Source: Syntrophales bacterium
GTDB taxonomy: Bacteria; Desulfobacterota; Syntrophia; Syntrophales; PHBD01
Reading direction: 5' to 3'
DNA: 64,000 nt
Assembly (NCBI GenBank): GCA_035363115.1
Contig: DAOSEM010000010.1
Span: 62,001-126,000 of the forward strand
A program made the translations under genes and the position numbers. The notes under the pieces were generated by a model that made no database searches, had not been told where the DNA came from, and worked only from the letters and a program-made list of their open reading frames with translations. The first letter of the stretch is position 1. Every line of letters starts with the position of its first letter. This document shows positions 35,269 to 42,564 of the stretch, one piece after another.

Positions 35269-35631
35269 ATGATCGTGAGCAGCGAGACGGACAGCCATCG
35301 CCCCTGGGGTTTCTTCGAGGTCCTCTACGACGGCAGCGAGGCCAAGGTGAAGCGGATTCTCGTCCGTCCGGGCGGTCGTCTGAGCCTCCAGCGGCACCGA
35401 CGGCGGGCCGAGCACTGGTTTGTCGTGCAGGGGGAAGGGGCGGTGACCCTGGATGACCGCGAGATCCCCGTGAAGGCGGGGGCGGCTTTGGATATTCCCC
35501 GGGGAGCCCTCCACCGGATTCACAACACCGGCAGCGGCGACCTCGTCTATGTAGAGGTACAGACTGGAGACTATTTCGGCGAGGATGACATCGAACGCCT
35601 GGCTGATGATTACGGGCGGGGAACGGGATAA
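35269..35631 (+). CDS. Stand-alone cupin, mannose-6-phosphate isomerase type II-like
   Basis: A 120-residue single cupin of the kind that forms the C-terminal domain of ManC/AlgA-type bifunctional enzymes. It has RPWG near the start, PGGRLSLQRHRRRAEHW (metal-binding cupin motif 1) and the motif-2 block IPRGALHRI. Without the pyrophosphorylase half it may act as phosphomannose isomerase or a sugar-binding cupin. A parS site lies eight bases after its stop. Confidence 0.87.
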   Translation: MIVSSETDSHRPWGFFEVLYDGSEAKVKRILVRPGGRLSLQRHRRRAEHWFVVQGEGAVTLDDREIPVKAGAALDIPRGALHRIHNTGSGDLVYVEVQTGDYFGEDDIERLADDYGRGTG

Positions 35632-35638
35632 TCCCGCC

Positions 35639-35654
35639 TGTTTCACGTGAAACG
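35639..35654. other. Chromosomal parS site (ParB-binding), intergenic
   Basis: TGTTTCACGTGAAACG matches the 16-base parS consensus at 15 positions, differing only in the last base. It lies between the cupin gene and the small gene before polA, 11.8 kb from the perfect copy at 23792. Confidence 0.88.
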
Positions 35655-35755
35655 AACGGTTTGGAACGTTGAATCCGTGGGGCTTTGATTGTCCCCGAAG
35701 GAGCCGCCGTCCGTGGCGGCGAATGATGTTTCAGGGACCGTCGGGAGGCATATAC

Positions 35756-36001
35756 ATGACGATGCAGCAACGGTTATTCGATCAGGGACGGTTTCGGAAT
35801 GCCTGCGAGGAGATCTGCCGGACCTTCGGCGTGCGCCCGGAGCTCTTCCTGGCGGTCCTCCTGGCCTGTGCGGTCCGCGGCAAGACGGACTGGAACCGGG
35901 AGTCGGTGCTGGAGGTCATCGCCCGGCTCCGGGAAGGCCAGTCTCCCGGGATCGTCGTTGAGGAATTCACCATCGAGCATTTTGGAGGATCGGCCAATTG
36001 A
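35756..36001 (+). CDS. Small conserved-looking protein of unknown function
   Basis: An 81-residue protein without a recognised domain. It starts with GGGAGG upstream and a sequence rich in helix-formers (QRLFDQGRFRNACEEICRTFGVRPELFLAVLLACAVRGKTDW is shown only in part by FGVRPELFLAVLL). It ends 43 bases before polA and is probably co-transcribed with it. It is soluble-looking, with a possible helical bundle; no cysteine cluster or repeat is seen beyond two or three single cysteines. Confidence 0.6.
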   Translation: MTMQQRLFDQGRFRNACEEICRTFGVRPELFLAVLLACAVRGKTDWNRESVLEVIARLREGQSPGIVVEEFTIEHFGGSAN

Positions 36002-36044
36002 GGCCGATCGGGACGATCCAGGATTCCTCCCTCCGGGGCCGGCC

Positions 36045-38708
36045 ATGACGAACGGGGAAACGAAATCCACCCTCTACCTGGTGGACGGAAGCAACTACCT
36101 GTTCCGGGCCTTCTACGCCATCCGCGACCTCTCCAACTCCAAGGGGTTTCCCACCAACGCGCTGTACGGCTTCACGAACATGCTCCTGAAGCTCATCCGG
36201 GAGAATGATGTGAACTACATCGCCGTGGCTTTCGACGTCAAAGGCCCCACCTTCCGGCACAAGGCCTATGACGGCTACAAGGCCACCCGCCGCGCCGTTC
36301 CGGAGTCGCTTCTGCCGCAGATTCCCTTTGTGAAGGAGATCGTGCGCGGGTTTTCCATCCCCGTCCTGGAGCAGGAGGGAATCGAGGCGGACGACATCCT
36401 GGGCACCCTGGCGCGGCGCTATGCGTCGCCGGGCATGAATGTCGTCCTGGTCTCCGGCGACAAGGACCTGATGCAGCTCGTGACGGACAACGTGACCCTC
36501 GTGGATACGATGAACGACAAAACCTACGACCGCAAGGCCGTCCGGGAGCGCTTCGGCGTGGAACCGGAGCAGGTTCCGGAGATCCTGGGCCTGATGGGGG
36601 ACGCCTCGGACAACATCCCGGGGGTGCCCGGCATCGGCCAGAAGGGCGCCCAGCGGCTCATCGAGGAGTTTGGATCCGTCGAGGGGGTTCTCGGGAACCT
36701 GCAAAAGGTGCACAACGCCCGGGCGAAGGCCGCCCTGGTGGAGCATGCCGACCAGGCCCGCCTGAGCCGCGACCTGGCGGTCATCCGCACCGACGCCGAC
36801 GTGCCCTTCGACCTGGAGGCCGCCCGCTGGACCGGACCCAATGCCGGGATCCTCAAGGACCTGTTCCGGGAGTTCGAGTTCTCGTCGCTTCTCCAGCAGC
36901 TGAAATTCCAGGAGCAGTCGGTGGAGGGGGAGTACCGGCTTGTCTGGACGGAAGAGGAGATGAAGGCCCTTGTGGACCGCCTGTCGCGGGCGAACTCCTT
37001 CACCGTCGGTGCGCTCGTGGACGGCGACGATCCCATGAAGGCGGACCTGGTGGGGGTCACGATCTCCGCCGCGCCCGGGGACGTGCGCTACCTGCCCCTG
37101 TCATCGGACGGGGGAACCGAAAAGGTCCTCGCCATCCTGGCACCTCTCCTGGCGGACGGGAAGAAGGCCAAGAACGGACACGACCTGAAGGAGACGATGA
37201 TCCTGCTGGCCAACCGCGGAGTCCGGATGACGGGCCTCGGCTGCGACACGATGATCGCCTCTTACCTCCTGAATCCGGCGCGGCCGTCCGCCGACCTGCC
37301 GGAGGTCGTCACGGAGCACCTGGGCCGCCATGTCCCGGCCGCCCGGGAAGTGGTGGGCAGCGGCGCCAAGGCCGTTCCCTTCCGCTATCTGCCCGAGGAT
37401 GCCCGCCTGTCCTACGCCTGCCGGCGGACCGATGGCGTTGCGAGCCTGGTTCCGGTCCTTCTCGAAAAGATCCGGGAGGGCGGCCTCGGCGATCTCTTCC
37501 ACCAGGTGGAGATGCCCCTGGTGGAGGTCCTGGCGGCGATCGAGCGGAAGGGGGTCCTCGTTGACGTGGAGCTTCTGAAGGAGATCTCCCGGGAGATGGG
37601 CGGACTCCTGGCGACTTCGGAGGAACGGATTCACAACCTGGCCGGGGAGCGGTTCAACATCAATTCGCCGAAGCAGCTCCAGCAGATCCTCTTCGAGAAG
37701 CTGAAGCTTCCCAGGGGCCGCAAGACGAAGGAGGGATACTCGACCGACGTCGACGTCCTGACGTACCTGGCGGCCCAGCACGAACTGCCGGCAATGATCC
37801 TTTCGCACCGGAGCCTGGCGAAGCTCAAGTCGACCTACGTGGATGCCCTGCCCCTGCTCGTGAACCCGAAAACGGGGCGCATCCACACGTCCTTCAATCA
37901 GACCGTCACCGCCACGGGGCGCCTCTCCAGCAGCAACCCGAACCTTCAGAACATCCCCATCCGCACCCCCGAGGGAAGGCGCATCCGGCAGGCCTTCAAG
38001 GCGCCGGAGGGAATGGAGATCGTCTCCGCGGACTATTCCCAGATCGAGCTTCGGGTTATGGCCCACCTCTCCGGGGATCCGGCCCTGGTGGAGGCCTTCG
38101 CCTCGGAGGAGGACATCCACACCCGCACCGCCTCGGACGTCTTCGGCGTCTTCCCGGGCATGGTGACGCCGGACATGCGCCGCCAGGCCAAGGTGATCAA
38201 CTTCGGCGTCCTCTATGGCATGAGCGCCTTCGGCCTGGCCAAGGAGCTCGGGATCACCCAGAAGCAGGCCCAGGCGTACATCGACGGCTATTTTCAGCGC
38301 TACCGGGGGGTCCGGACGTTCCTGGACGGCATTCTCGAAGAGGCCCGCCGGCAGGGATACGTGACGACCCTCCTCAACCGCCGCCGCTACCTCCCGGAGA
38401 TCAACAGCTCCAACGTGGCGGTCCGCCAGTTCGCCGAGCGGACGGCCATCAACACGCCCATCCAGGGAAGCGCCGCCGACCTCATCAAGGTGGCCATGGT
38501 GAACATCCACCGCCTCCTGGAGGGAAAGAAGCTCCGGTCCGCCATGATCCTCCAGGTTCACGACGAGCTGGTCCTGGAGGTGCCCTCGGAGGAGAAGGAG
38601 GAGGTCATGGCCCTGATGAAGCAGGAGATGGAGGAGGTCATCTCGCTCCAGGTTCCCCTGAAGGTCGATATCGGCTCCGGCCGGAACTGGGACGAGGCCC
38701 ACACATAG
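36045..38708 (+). CDS. polA: DNA polymerase I
   Basis: An 887-residue polymerase. The 5'-3' exonuclease (1-290) has LVDGSNYLFRAFYA, EADDILGTLA and LMGDASDNIPGVPGIG. The polymerase domain has DYSQIELRVMAHLSGD (motif A), RRQAKVINFGVLYGMS (motif B) and LQVHDELVLEVP (motif C). The middle 3'-5' exonuclease fold is present but its metal ligands are missing: the DxE motif reads VGALV, the aspartate of motif II is threonine (HDLKET) and the YxxxD aspartate is arginine (YACRR). So it should lack proofreading, like Taq and Bacillus Pol I. The start is the ATG at 36045. Confidence 0.97.
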   Translation: MTNGETKSTLYLVDGSNYLFRAFYAIRDLSNSKGFPTNALYGFTNMLLKLIRENDVNYIAVAFDVKGPTFRHKAYDGYKATRRAVPESLLPQIPFVKEIVRGFSIPVLEQEGIEADDILGTLARRYASPGMNVVLVSGDKDLMQLVTDNVTLVDTMNDKTYDRKAVRERFGVEPEQVPEILGLMGDASDNIPGVPGIGQKGAQRLIEEFGSVEGVLGNLQKVHNARAKAALVEHADQARLSRDLAVIRTDADVPFDLEAARWTGPNAGILKDLFREFEFSSLLQQLKFQEQSVEGEYRLVWTEEEMKALVDRLSRANSFTVGALVDGDDPMKADLVGVTISAAPGDVRYLPLSSDGGTEKVLAILAPLLADGKKAKNGHDLKETMILLANRGVRMTGLGCDTMIASYLLNPARPSADLPEVVTEHLGRHVPAAREVVGSGAKAVPFRYLPEDARLSYACRRTDGVASLVPVLLEKIREGGLGDLFHQVEMPLVEVLAAIERKGVLVDVELLKEISREMGGLLATSEERIHNLAGERFNINSPKQLQQILFEKLKLPRGRKTKEGYSTDVDVLTYLAAQHELPAMILSHRSLAKLKSTYVDALPLLVNPKTGRIHTSFNQTVTATGRLSSSNPNLQNIPIRTPEGRRIRQAFKAPEGMEIVSADYSQIELRVMAHLSGDPALVEAFASEEDIHTRTASDVFGVFPGMVTPDMRRQAKVINFGVLYGMSAFGLAKELGITQKQAQAYIDGYFQRYRGVRTFLDGILEEARRQGYVTTLLNRRRYLPEINSSNVAVRQFAERTAINTPIQGSAADLIKVAMVNIHRLLEGKKLRSAMILQVHDELVLEVPSEEKEEVMALMKQEMEEVISLQVPLKVDIGSGRNWDEAHT

Positions 38709-38864
38709 GCGCCGGGCATTCCTGGCCGCATCGGACACTCGGAAGGAAATCCCACCAGACAACGAAATGGGAAATGAACGGGAACCGGCCACCCGCGGGA
38801 GCGGGTTGAGTCGGAAGATCCTGCCCTGCGCCTGCCCCCGGCGACCCAACCGGAGGCGAGCCCG

Positions 38865-39584
38865 TTACCGGAGATGCCCGACGGGGACGAGATAGAGCGG
38901 TTCCTGCCCTGCCGGCAGACCGAGGACCTGCCGGACCTTGTCGTCATGGAACGCCCCGATCGGCACCGAGCCCAGGCCCAGCGAAACAGCCTGGAGCATC
39001 AGGTTCTGAGCCGCGTGACCCGCCTCGATCTTGACATAGCGCTCGCTTCGGACTCCATACTTCCCGGCCGTGCGCTCCTGGACCCCCGCGACGACGAAGA
39101 CCGCGGCGGCCTCCCGGACGGAGCCCTGGCCGAGGGCCGCTCCACCCAGGGGACTTCGGAGATCCCCGGCGGATATCCGCTCCAGTTCATGGCTCCGGGA
39201 GCGGTAACGGAACAGCCCCTCGGGGAGAACCACGTACAGCTCCAGGGGATAGAGGGCTCCCGCCGACGGTGCCGTTCGGGCGCCCCAGGAGCGCGTTGTT
39301 CCCTGGGCAGCCCACAGGAGCTGTGAAACCTGGGCGGCTGTCAACGGCCGTGCCGAAAAGTCCCGAACGGAGGACCTCTTCTGCAGGGCCTCCTCCACCG
39401 AAACGGTGCCGCGAACGGCCGGCTTGGACAGTTGGACGGTTCCTTCCCCCGGGAAAATCTTCATGATTTTCACCCCCCTGGCGGCTTCGGCGGGAATCGC
39501 CTGCGACAGGCCCGCAAGCAGGACAACCACGGCCATGGCGATGCGCCGCAGGATGCTTTTTTGTCCTGCACGATTCTTCCTCAT
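38865..39584 (-). CDS. Exported SagB/ThcOx-type nitroreductase-family protein
   Basis: A 239-residue protein with an N-terminal signal peptide (basic start, AMAVVVLLAGLSQAIPAEA) and then an FMN-dependent nitroreductase fold of the SagB type: RRSVRDFS-like KRSSVRDFS, LLWAAQGTT, RTAPSAGALYPLELYVV and the closing VPIGAF. SagB-type proteins usually oxidise azolines in peptide natural products, but no precursor, cyclodehydratase or YcaO gene is nearby. Export is unusual for this flavin family. It overlaps the amidohydrolase by four bases (ATGA). Confidence 0.88.
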   Translation of the reverse strand: MRKNRAGQKSILRRIAMAVVVLLAGLSQAIPAEAARGVKIMKIFPGEGTVQLSKPAVRGTVSVEEALQKRSSVRDFSARPLTAAQVSQLLWAAQGTTRSWGARTAPSAGALYPLELYVVLPEGLFRYRSRSHELERISAGDLRSPLGGAALGQGSVREAAAVFVVAGVQERTAGKYGVRSERYVKIEAGHAAQNLMLQAVSLGLGSVPIGAFHDDKVRQVLGLPAGQEPLYLVPVGHLR

Positions 39585-40327
39585 GCCCCGGCCCTCATCA
39601 GCCGCAGGATGTTCTTCGAGACGATCTTTTCGAAGTCTTCCGCCGGAAGGCCCAGCCGTTCGACTTTCTGGAGTTCCTGGTACGGTGTCCCGAAGGGGAA
39701 ATCGCTTCCGAAGAGGAGCCGGTCAGGCCCGTAGCTGTCCAGGAAGGCCGTGATCTCGTGCCGGGATGCCAGGGCGGTGTCTGCGTACACCGTTGCATCT
39801 TCCCATATTCCCTCCCGGAAGAGGGACGTGAATCCCCCGTTGAGCATGCCCATGTGGGGGATGATGACGACGGTCCGCCCGGCCACCCGGTTCAGGAAAT
39901 ACAGCGAATTTTCGAAAGACTCCTCCAGGACGACGGGCAGCTCCAGGCGGAAGACCTCCTGCAGGAACTCGCCGCAGCGCGGGTCGCCGTAGCGATAGAC
40001 CGGCTCGTATTCGTGGCGGTGCCACTTGACCCCCCGGTAACCCTTCGCCAGTTCCTCCCGGCGGAAGTCGTTCCAGACGAAGTAGTAGGCAAAGAAGTCC
40101 TCGTGCTGCTCCTGGATGTCCAGCAGATAGCGGTTCGCCCGCTGACGGCAGTCGACCCAGGCCTGGCTGTCCTCGAAGTGGTAGTCGTAGCGGTCGTACA
40201 CGTCCTCCACCGGGGCAAAAACGCAGGCCCCGGCGATGTCCCCGTCGTCCAGCTCGCTCCGGATGAGAGAGTAGGGCTGCCGGACGTTCTGAACGCCGCA
40301 GTGCATGTGGGAATCGATGATTTTCAC
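39581..40327 (-). CDS. Amidohydrolase-family metal-dependent hydrolase
   Basis: A 248-residue TIM-barrel hydrolase of the COG2159 type. It starts with DSHMHCG (metal-binding HxH), has VKWHRHEYEPVYR, the HMGML segment with another metal histidine, and FGSDFPFG with the catalytic aspartate near the end. Members act as decarboxylases or hydrolases on aromatic or keto acids. It is co-translated with the exported nitroreductase downstream, an unusual pair since one is cytosolic and the other exported. Confidence 0.87.
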   Translation of the reverse strand: MKIIDSHMHCGVQNVRQPYSLIRSELDDGDIAGACVFAPVEDVYDRYDYHFEDSQAWVDCRQRANRYLLDIQEQHEDFFAYYFVWNDFRREELAKGYRGVKWHRHEYEPVYRYGDPRCGEFLQEVFRLELPVVLEESFENSLYFLNRVAGRTVVIIPHMGMLNGGFTSLFREGIWEDATVYADTALASRHEITAFLDSYGPDRLLFGSDFPFGTPYQELQKVERLGLPAEDFEKIVSKNILRLMRAGA

Positions 40328-40363
40328 GGGGGATTCCTCCTGAGCGGGAGCTTCGATTTATTT

Positions 40364-40392
40364 TTGCCTCCACGGGAGGAATATGCTATAGG
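40364..40392 (+). promoter_or_regulatory. Promoter of tRNA-Arg
   Basis: TTGCCT (40364-40369) and TATAGG (40387-40392) are 17 bases apart, 45 bases upstream of the tRNA. The following GC-poor and then GC-containing start region fits a stable-RNA promoter. Confidence 0.55.
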
Positions 40393-40436
40393 CACCTCCT
40401 CTTTCGGTCAACCGCTATTCACACGGCCCGCACCGT

Positions 40437-40513
40437 GCGCCCATAGCTCAGCTGGATAGAGCGTCGGACTACGAATCCGAAGGCCCTTGGTTCGAATCCA
40501 AGTGGGCGTACCA
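40437..40513 (+). tRNA. tRNA-Arg (anticodon ACG)
   Basis: A complete 77-base tRNA folds as acceptor GCGCCCA/TGGGCGT (first pair G-U), D-arm GCTC/GAGC, anticodon arm TCGGA-CTACGAA-TCCGA with ACG in the loop, variable loop AGGCC, T-arm CTTGG-TTCGAAT-CCAAG, and encoded CCA. It reads CGN arginine codons after conversion of A34 to inosine. Confidence 0.97.
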
Positions 40514-40522
40514 GTTACATCA

Positions 40523-40557
40523 GGGGGTTGCAGATGGAAAGCTGCGACCCCTTTTCT
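40523..40557 (+). terminator. Rho-independent terminator of tRNA-Arg
   Basis: GGGGTTGCAG and CTGCGACCCC form a 10-bp stem with an eight-base loop, followed by TTTT-C-TTT. It begins ten bases after the tRNA end. Confidence 0.88.
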
Positions 40558-40800
40558 TTCCTGCGTTTTTCTGTCCCCATCCTCTTCCCACTTCAAGGGT
40601 CATGGCGAGCGAGTCATTGCTCTGATGCAAAAAAATTAGAAAAAATGAAGCCACGAAAAGACAGATAAAAACTTTCGAAATACTTGAAGAAAAATCGAAG
40701 AGTGTATTAAAGAAACCTCAGGAAGATTCGAACACAATCATATTGTCCTCTGAACTACTTTGTGGAGAAAAGATTCGCAGGAACAGAATTTAAATAACTC

Positions 40801-40829
40801 TTTACTGACGAACAGGCTCTAATTATAAA
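40801..40829 (+). promoter_or_regulatory. Sigma-70-type promoter in the AT-rich gap
   Basis: TTTACT and TATAAA are separated by exactly 17 bases (40801-40806 and 40824-40829). A start point near 40836 is expected, and a terminator follows about 150 bases later. Confidence 0.6.
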
Positions 40830-40835
40830 AAATAT

Positions 40836-40989
40836 ATCTAAAGGTATATTGACTATTGGGACATTATAGGCAAAATGCCTTCAGGTCTGTTCCGGGTGTT
40901 CTTCTTATTCCCAATATGCGTTTTCAAACACCGGAGCGAGATTTAGAGAGCCCGGCCATGAAGGGAACATGGCTGGGCGCTCGTTTTTC
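40836..40989 (+). ncRNA. Candidate small regulatory RNA
   Basis: Downstream of the promoter at 40801 lie three hairpins: AGGCA/TGCCT (40868-40880), TCCGG-G-TGTT/AACACCGGA (40891-40900 with 40927-40935), and GCCCGGCCATG/CATGGCTGGGC (40950-40960 with 40968-40978), the last followed by GCTCG and five T residues. This is a promoter-to-terminator unit of about 150 bases with no sound open reading frame. It does not look like tmRNA, 6S, SRP RNA or RNase P. GGA occurs in two single-stranded segments, which could suggest CsrA binding, but too few for a CsrB-type RNA. Confidence 0.5.
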
Positions 40990-41257
40990 TACAGCTTCGT
41001 TTGCGCATAAACTTTCTGTTGATCCTTCTCTCTTATTTGACACCAAGCAGATACTCCGAACCCGTCCCTTGTTACATTGCCGCTGTCAATAGTATTCAGA
41101 CAATAGCATTTGCTTAAGCAATGTTATTTATAATATTGACGAGCGATGTGTGCGCACTGTTTTATTAAGGAATCATTACAGTTGGTTTTATTGTAATCGC
41201 GATCCATCATCCGGTATTGTAAAAAAGCCTTTGCTGCTCCATCTGCAAGAGCCACTC

Positions 41258-42130
41258 TTATTCCCGCGGTTTCAGCCCCAGGATCCGCCGGGCCTCGTCC
41301 GGAGTGGCGACTTCGCGGTCCAGGGACTGCGCGATCTTTTTCGCCCAGGTCACCTGCTCCCAGCTCCCCTTGGCCAACGCGCCGCCCGGCACCCGCACGC
41401 TGTCCTCGAGACCGACCCGCATATGGCCGCCATCCAGGCACGAGAGGCTGATGGCCGGGAACTGGAGGTTTCCCACCCCGCACGCACTCCAGGTGTGCCC
41501 CTCGGGCAGCAGGCTCTTCAAGTGGCAGTACCCCAGCGGAGAGAACTGCATTCCGCCTGTGACTCCAAATACGAACTGCCAGTGCATGGGCTCGATAAAC
41601 ACGTCGCCCTGTTTGCGCAGGAGAAGAGCGTTGTATATCCCGCCCGGATCGTAGGCCTCCAATTCCGGCTTCACCCCTGCCGCGATCATTCGTCGGGCAA
41701 AATCCTCAATGGTCTTGAAGGTGTTTTCGAAGATGAACTCAAACATGAATTTGCCGGTCTTGCGGTCGGCGAAACCGAAATTCATGGTATTGGTGTTCAA
41801 CGATGCCATCTCGGGCTTCAACACCTCGATCGGAGCGATGCGCTGCTCGGCGGTCAGTCCGACAGAAATGGCCGATGACATGTTGATGATGATTTCCGGT
41901 ACGCGAGCGCGGATGGCCTCGATGGTGGGGCGGATCATGTCGATATCCGCAGTGGGCATGCCGTTTTCCGGGTTCTTGGCGTGGATGTGAACGATGGAGC
42001 AGCCTTCCTGCCAGCAGCGCCAGGACTCCTCCGCAAACTCCTCCGGTGTGTAGGGGGTCGACGGGTTGTTGGCCTTGCTCGTAGGCCCGCCTGCCAGTGC
42101 CGCCGTGATAATGACCTTGTTCCGTGCCAT
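41258..42130 (-). CDS. 3-keto-5-aminohexanoate cleavage enzyme family protein (BKACE, DUF849)
   Basis: A 290-residue zinc-dependent TIM-barrel enzyme. It shows KVIITAALAGG, CSIVHIHAKNPENGMP with the two metal histidines, EIIINMSSAISVGL, GVKPELEAYDPG and the closing GGHMRVGLEDSV. The family condenses beta-keto acids with acetyl-CoA, giving acetoacetate and a new CoA ester; substrates include lysine-fermentation, carnitine and other beta-keto acids, and cannot be read from sequence alone. AAGGAAGG precedes the start at 42130. A terminator-like hairpin and micro-ORF lie in the leader. Confidence 0.92.
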   Translation of the reverse strand: MARNKVIITAALAGGPTSKANNPSTPYTPEEFAEESWRCWQEGCSIVHIHAKNPENGMPTADIDMIRPTIEAIRARVPEIIINMSSAISVGLTAEQRIAPIEVLKPEMASLNTNTMNFGFADRKTGKFMFEFIFENTFKTIEDFARRMIAAGVKPELEAYDPGGIYNALLLRKQGDVFIEPMHWQFVFGVTGGMQFSPLGYCHLKSLLPEGHTWSACGVGNLQFPAISLSCLDGGHMRVGLEDSVRVPGGALAKGSWEQVTWAKKIAQSLDREVATPDEARRILGLKPRE

Positions 42131-42149
42131 GGTATTCACCTTCCTTTCT

Positions 42150-42194
42150 TCAAATAAAAAACCCCGCTCTCTTCCGAAGTACGGGGTTTTGCAT
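42150..42194 (-). CDS. Possible 14-residue leader peptide of the DUF849 gene
   Basis: GGGAGGAG, four bases before an ATG, precedes the frame MQNPVLRKRAGFFI-stop. It lies within the leader terminator, so the ribosome would run through the hairpin. It ends 19 bases before the DUF849 start. The frame is in register with that gene but separated by its own stop. It could be chance, since the stem-loop sequence itself encodes NPV...AGFF. Confidence 0.3.
   Translation of the reverse strand: MQNPVLRKRAGFFI
42156..42190 (-). terminator. Terminator hairpin in the leader of the DUF849 gene (possible attenuator)
   Basis: On the minus strand AAAACCCCG and CGGGGTTTTTT form a strong stem with a 15-base loop, followed by TTTTTT-A-TTT. 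It is placed between the likely promoter and the start codon, with the T-run reading towards the gene, so it may regulate transcription. Confidence 0.65.
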
Positions 42195-42564
42195 GGCTCC
42201 TCCCATAGATCCCCCTGACAGGGTTGGATGGGTCTGAGATCGGTTAACGTCGGTCGAACATATTTCCAGGTACCATAATTCCCAATCGTAATCCACACTG
42301 CAAATGGTGCATGAGCGGTCAAGACTTTCCGCGAGAAACAGGGCCGGTCAGGCTGATCAGGTGGACGCTTTTCTGAATTTCATCACTGCTCTGCCCCGAT
42401 TCTCACTCAGGACGACGGCATCCCTGCTCAAGAAACCACATTCCTGACAACCTGAATCTGATACAAGGTTTCTGTGTAAGTCAGCCGGCGGGAGGTTCGT
42501 CCCGGCCGCACCGGATCTGAAGACAAGATTGGGAAATCCGGCAGCAGAAGGAAGGAGATCGGAT
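42195..42564. other. Divergent intergenic region between the DUF849 gene and the alpha/beta hydrolase gene
   Basis: It holds the minus-strand leader of the DUF849 gene. A weak promoter match (TTGCAG at 42298-42303, AATTAT at 42275-42280, 17 bases apart) would give a leader of about 135 bases. No coding frame is supported, and no clear promoter for the rightward gene was found. Confidence 0.4.

Larger units (their letters stand above)
40558..41257. other. AT-rich gap without protein genes; holds a candidate small RNA
   Basis: This 700-base stretch is much richer in A and T than its surroundings and has no protein-coding frame with a ribosome-binding site. It contains a promoter at 40801, three hairpins and a terminator up to 40988 (see the ncRNA entry). 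The part from 40990 to 41257 shows a TTGCTTAAGCAA palindrome near 41113-41125 and otherwise nothing recognisable. No integrase or direct repeat of the tRNA 3' end was seen. Confidence 0.7.

Noticed and set aside
37101..38849. A 582-codon leftward open frame opposite polA
   Set aside because: It lies antisense to the well-conserved polymerase domain and has shadow-type composition.
40856..41092. A 78-codon frame in the AT-rich gap
   Set aside because: It starts with TTG without a ribosome site and runs through the hairpins and terminator of the candidate RNA.
40437..42130. Genomic island inserted at tRNA-Arg
   Set aside because: No integrase and no second copy of the tRNA 3' end was found in the window, so only a change of gene content is reported.
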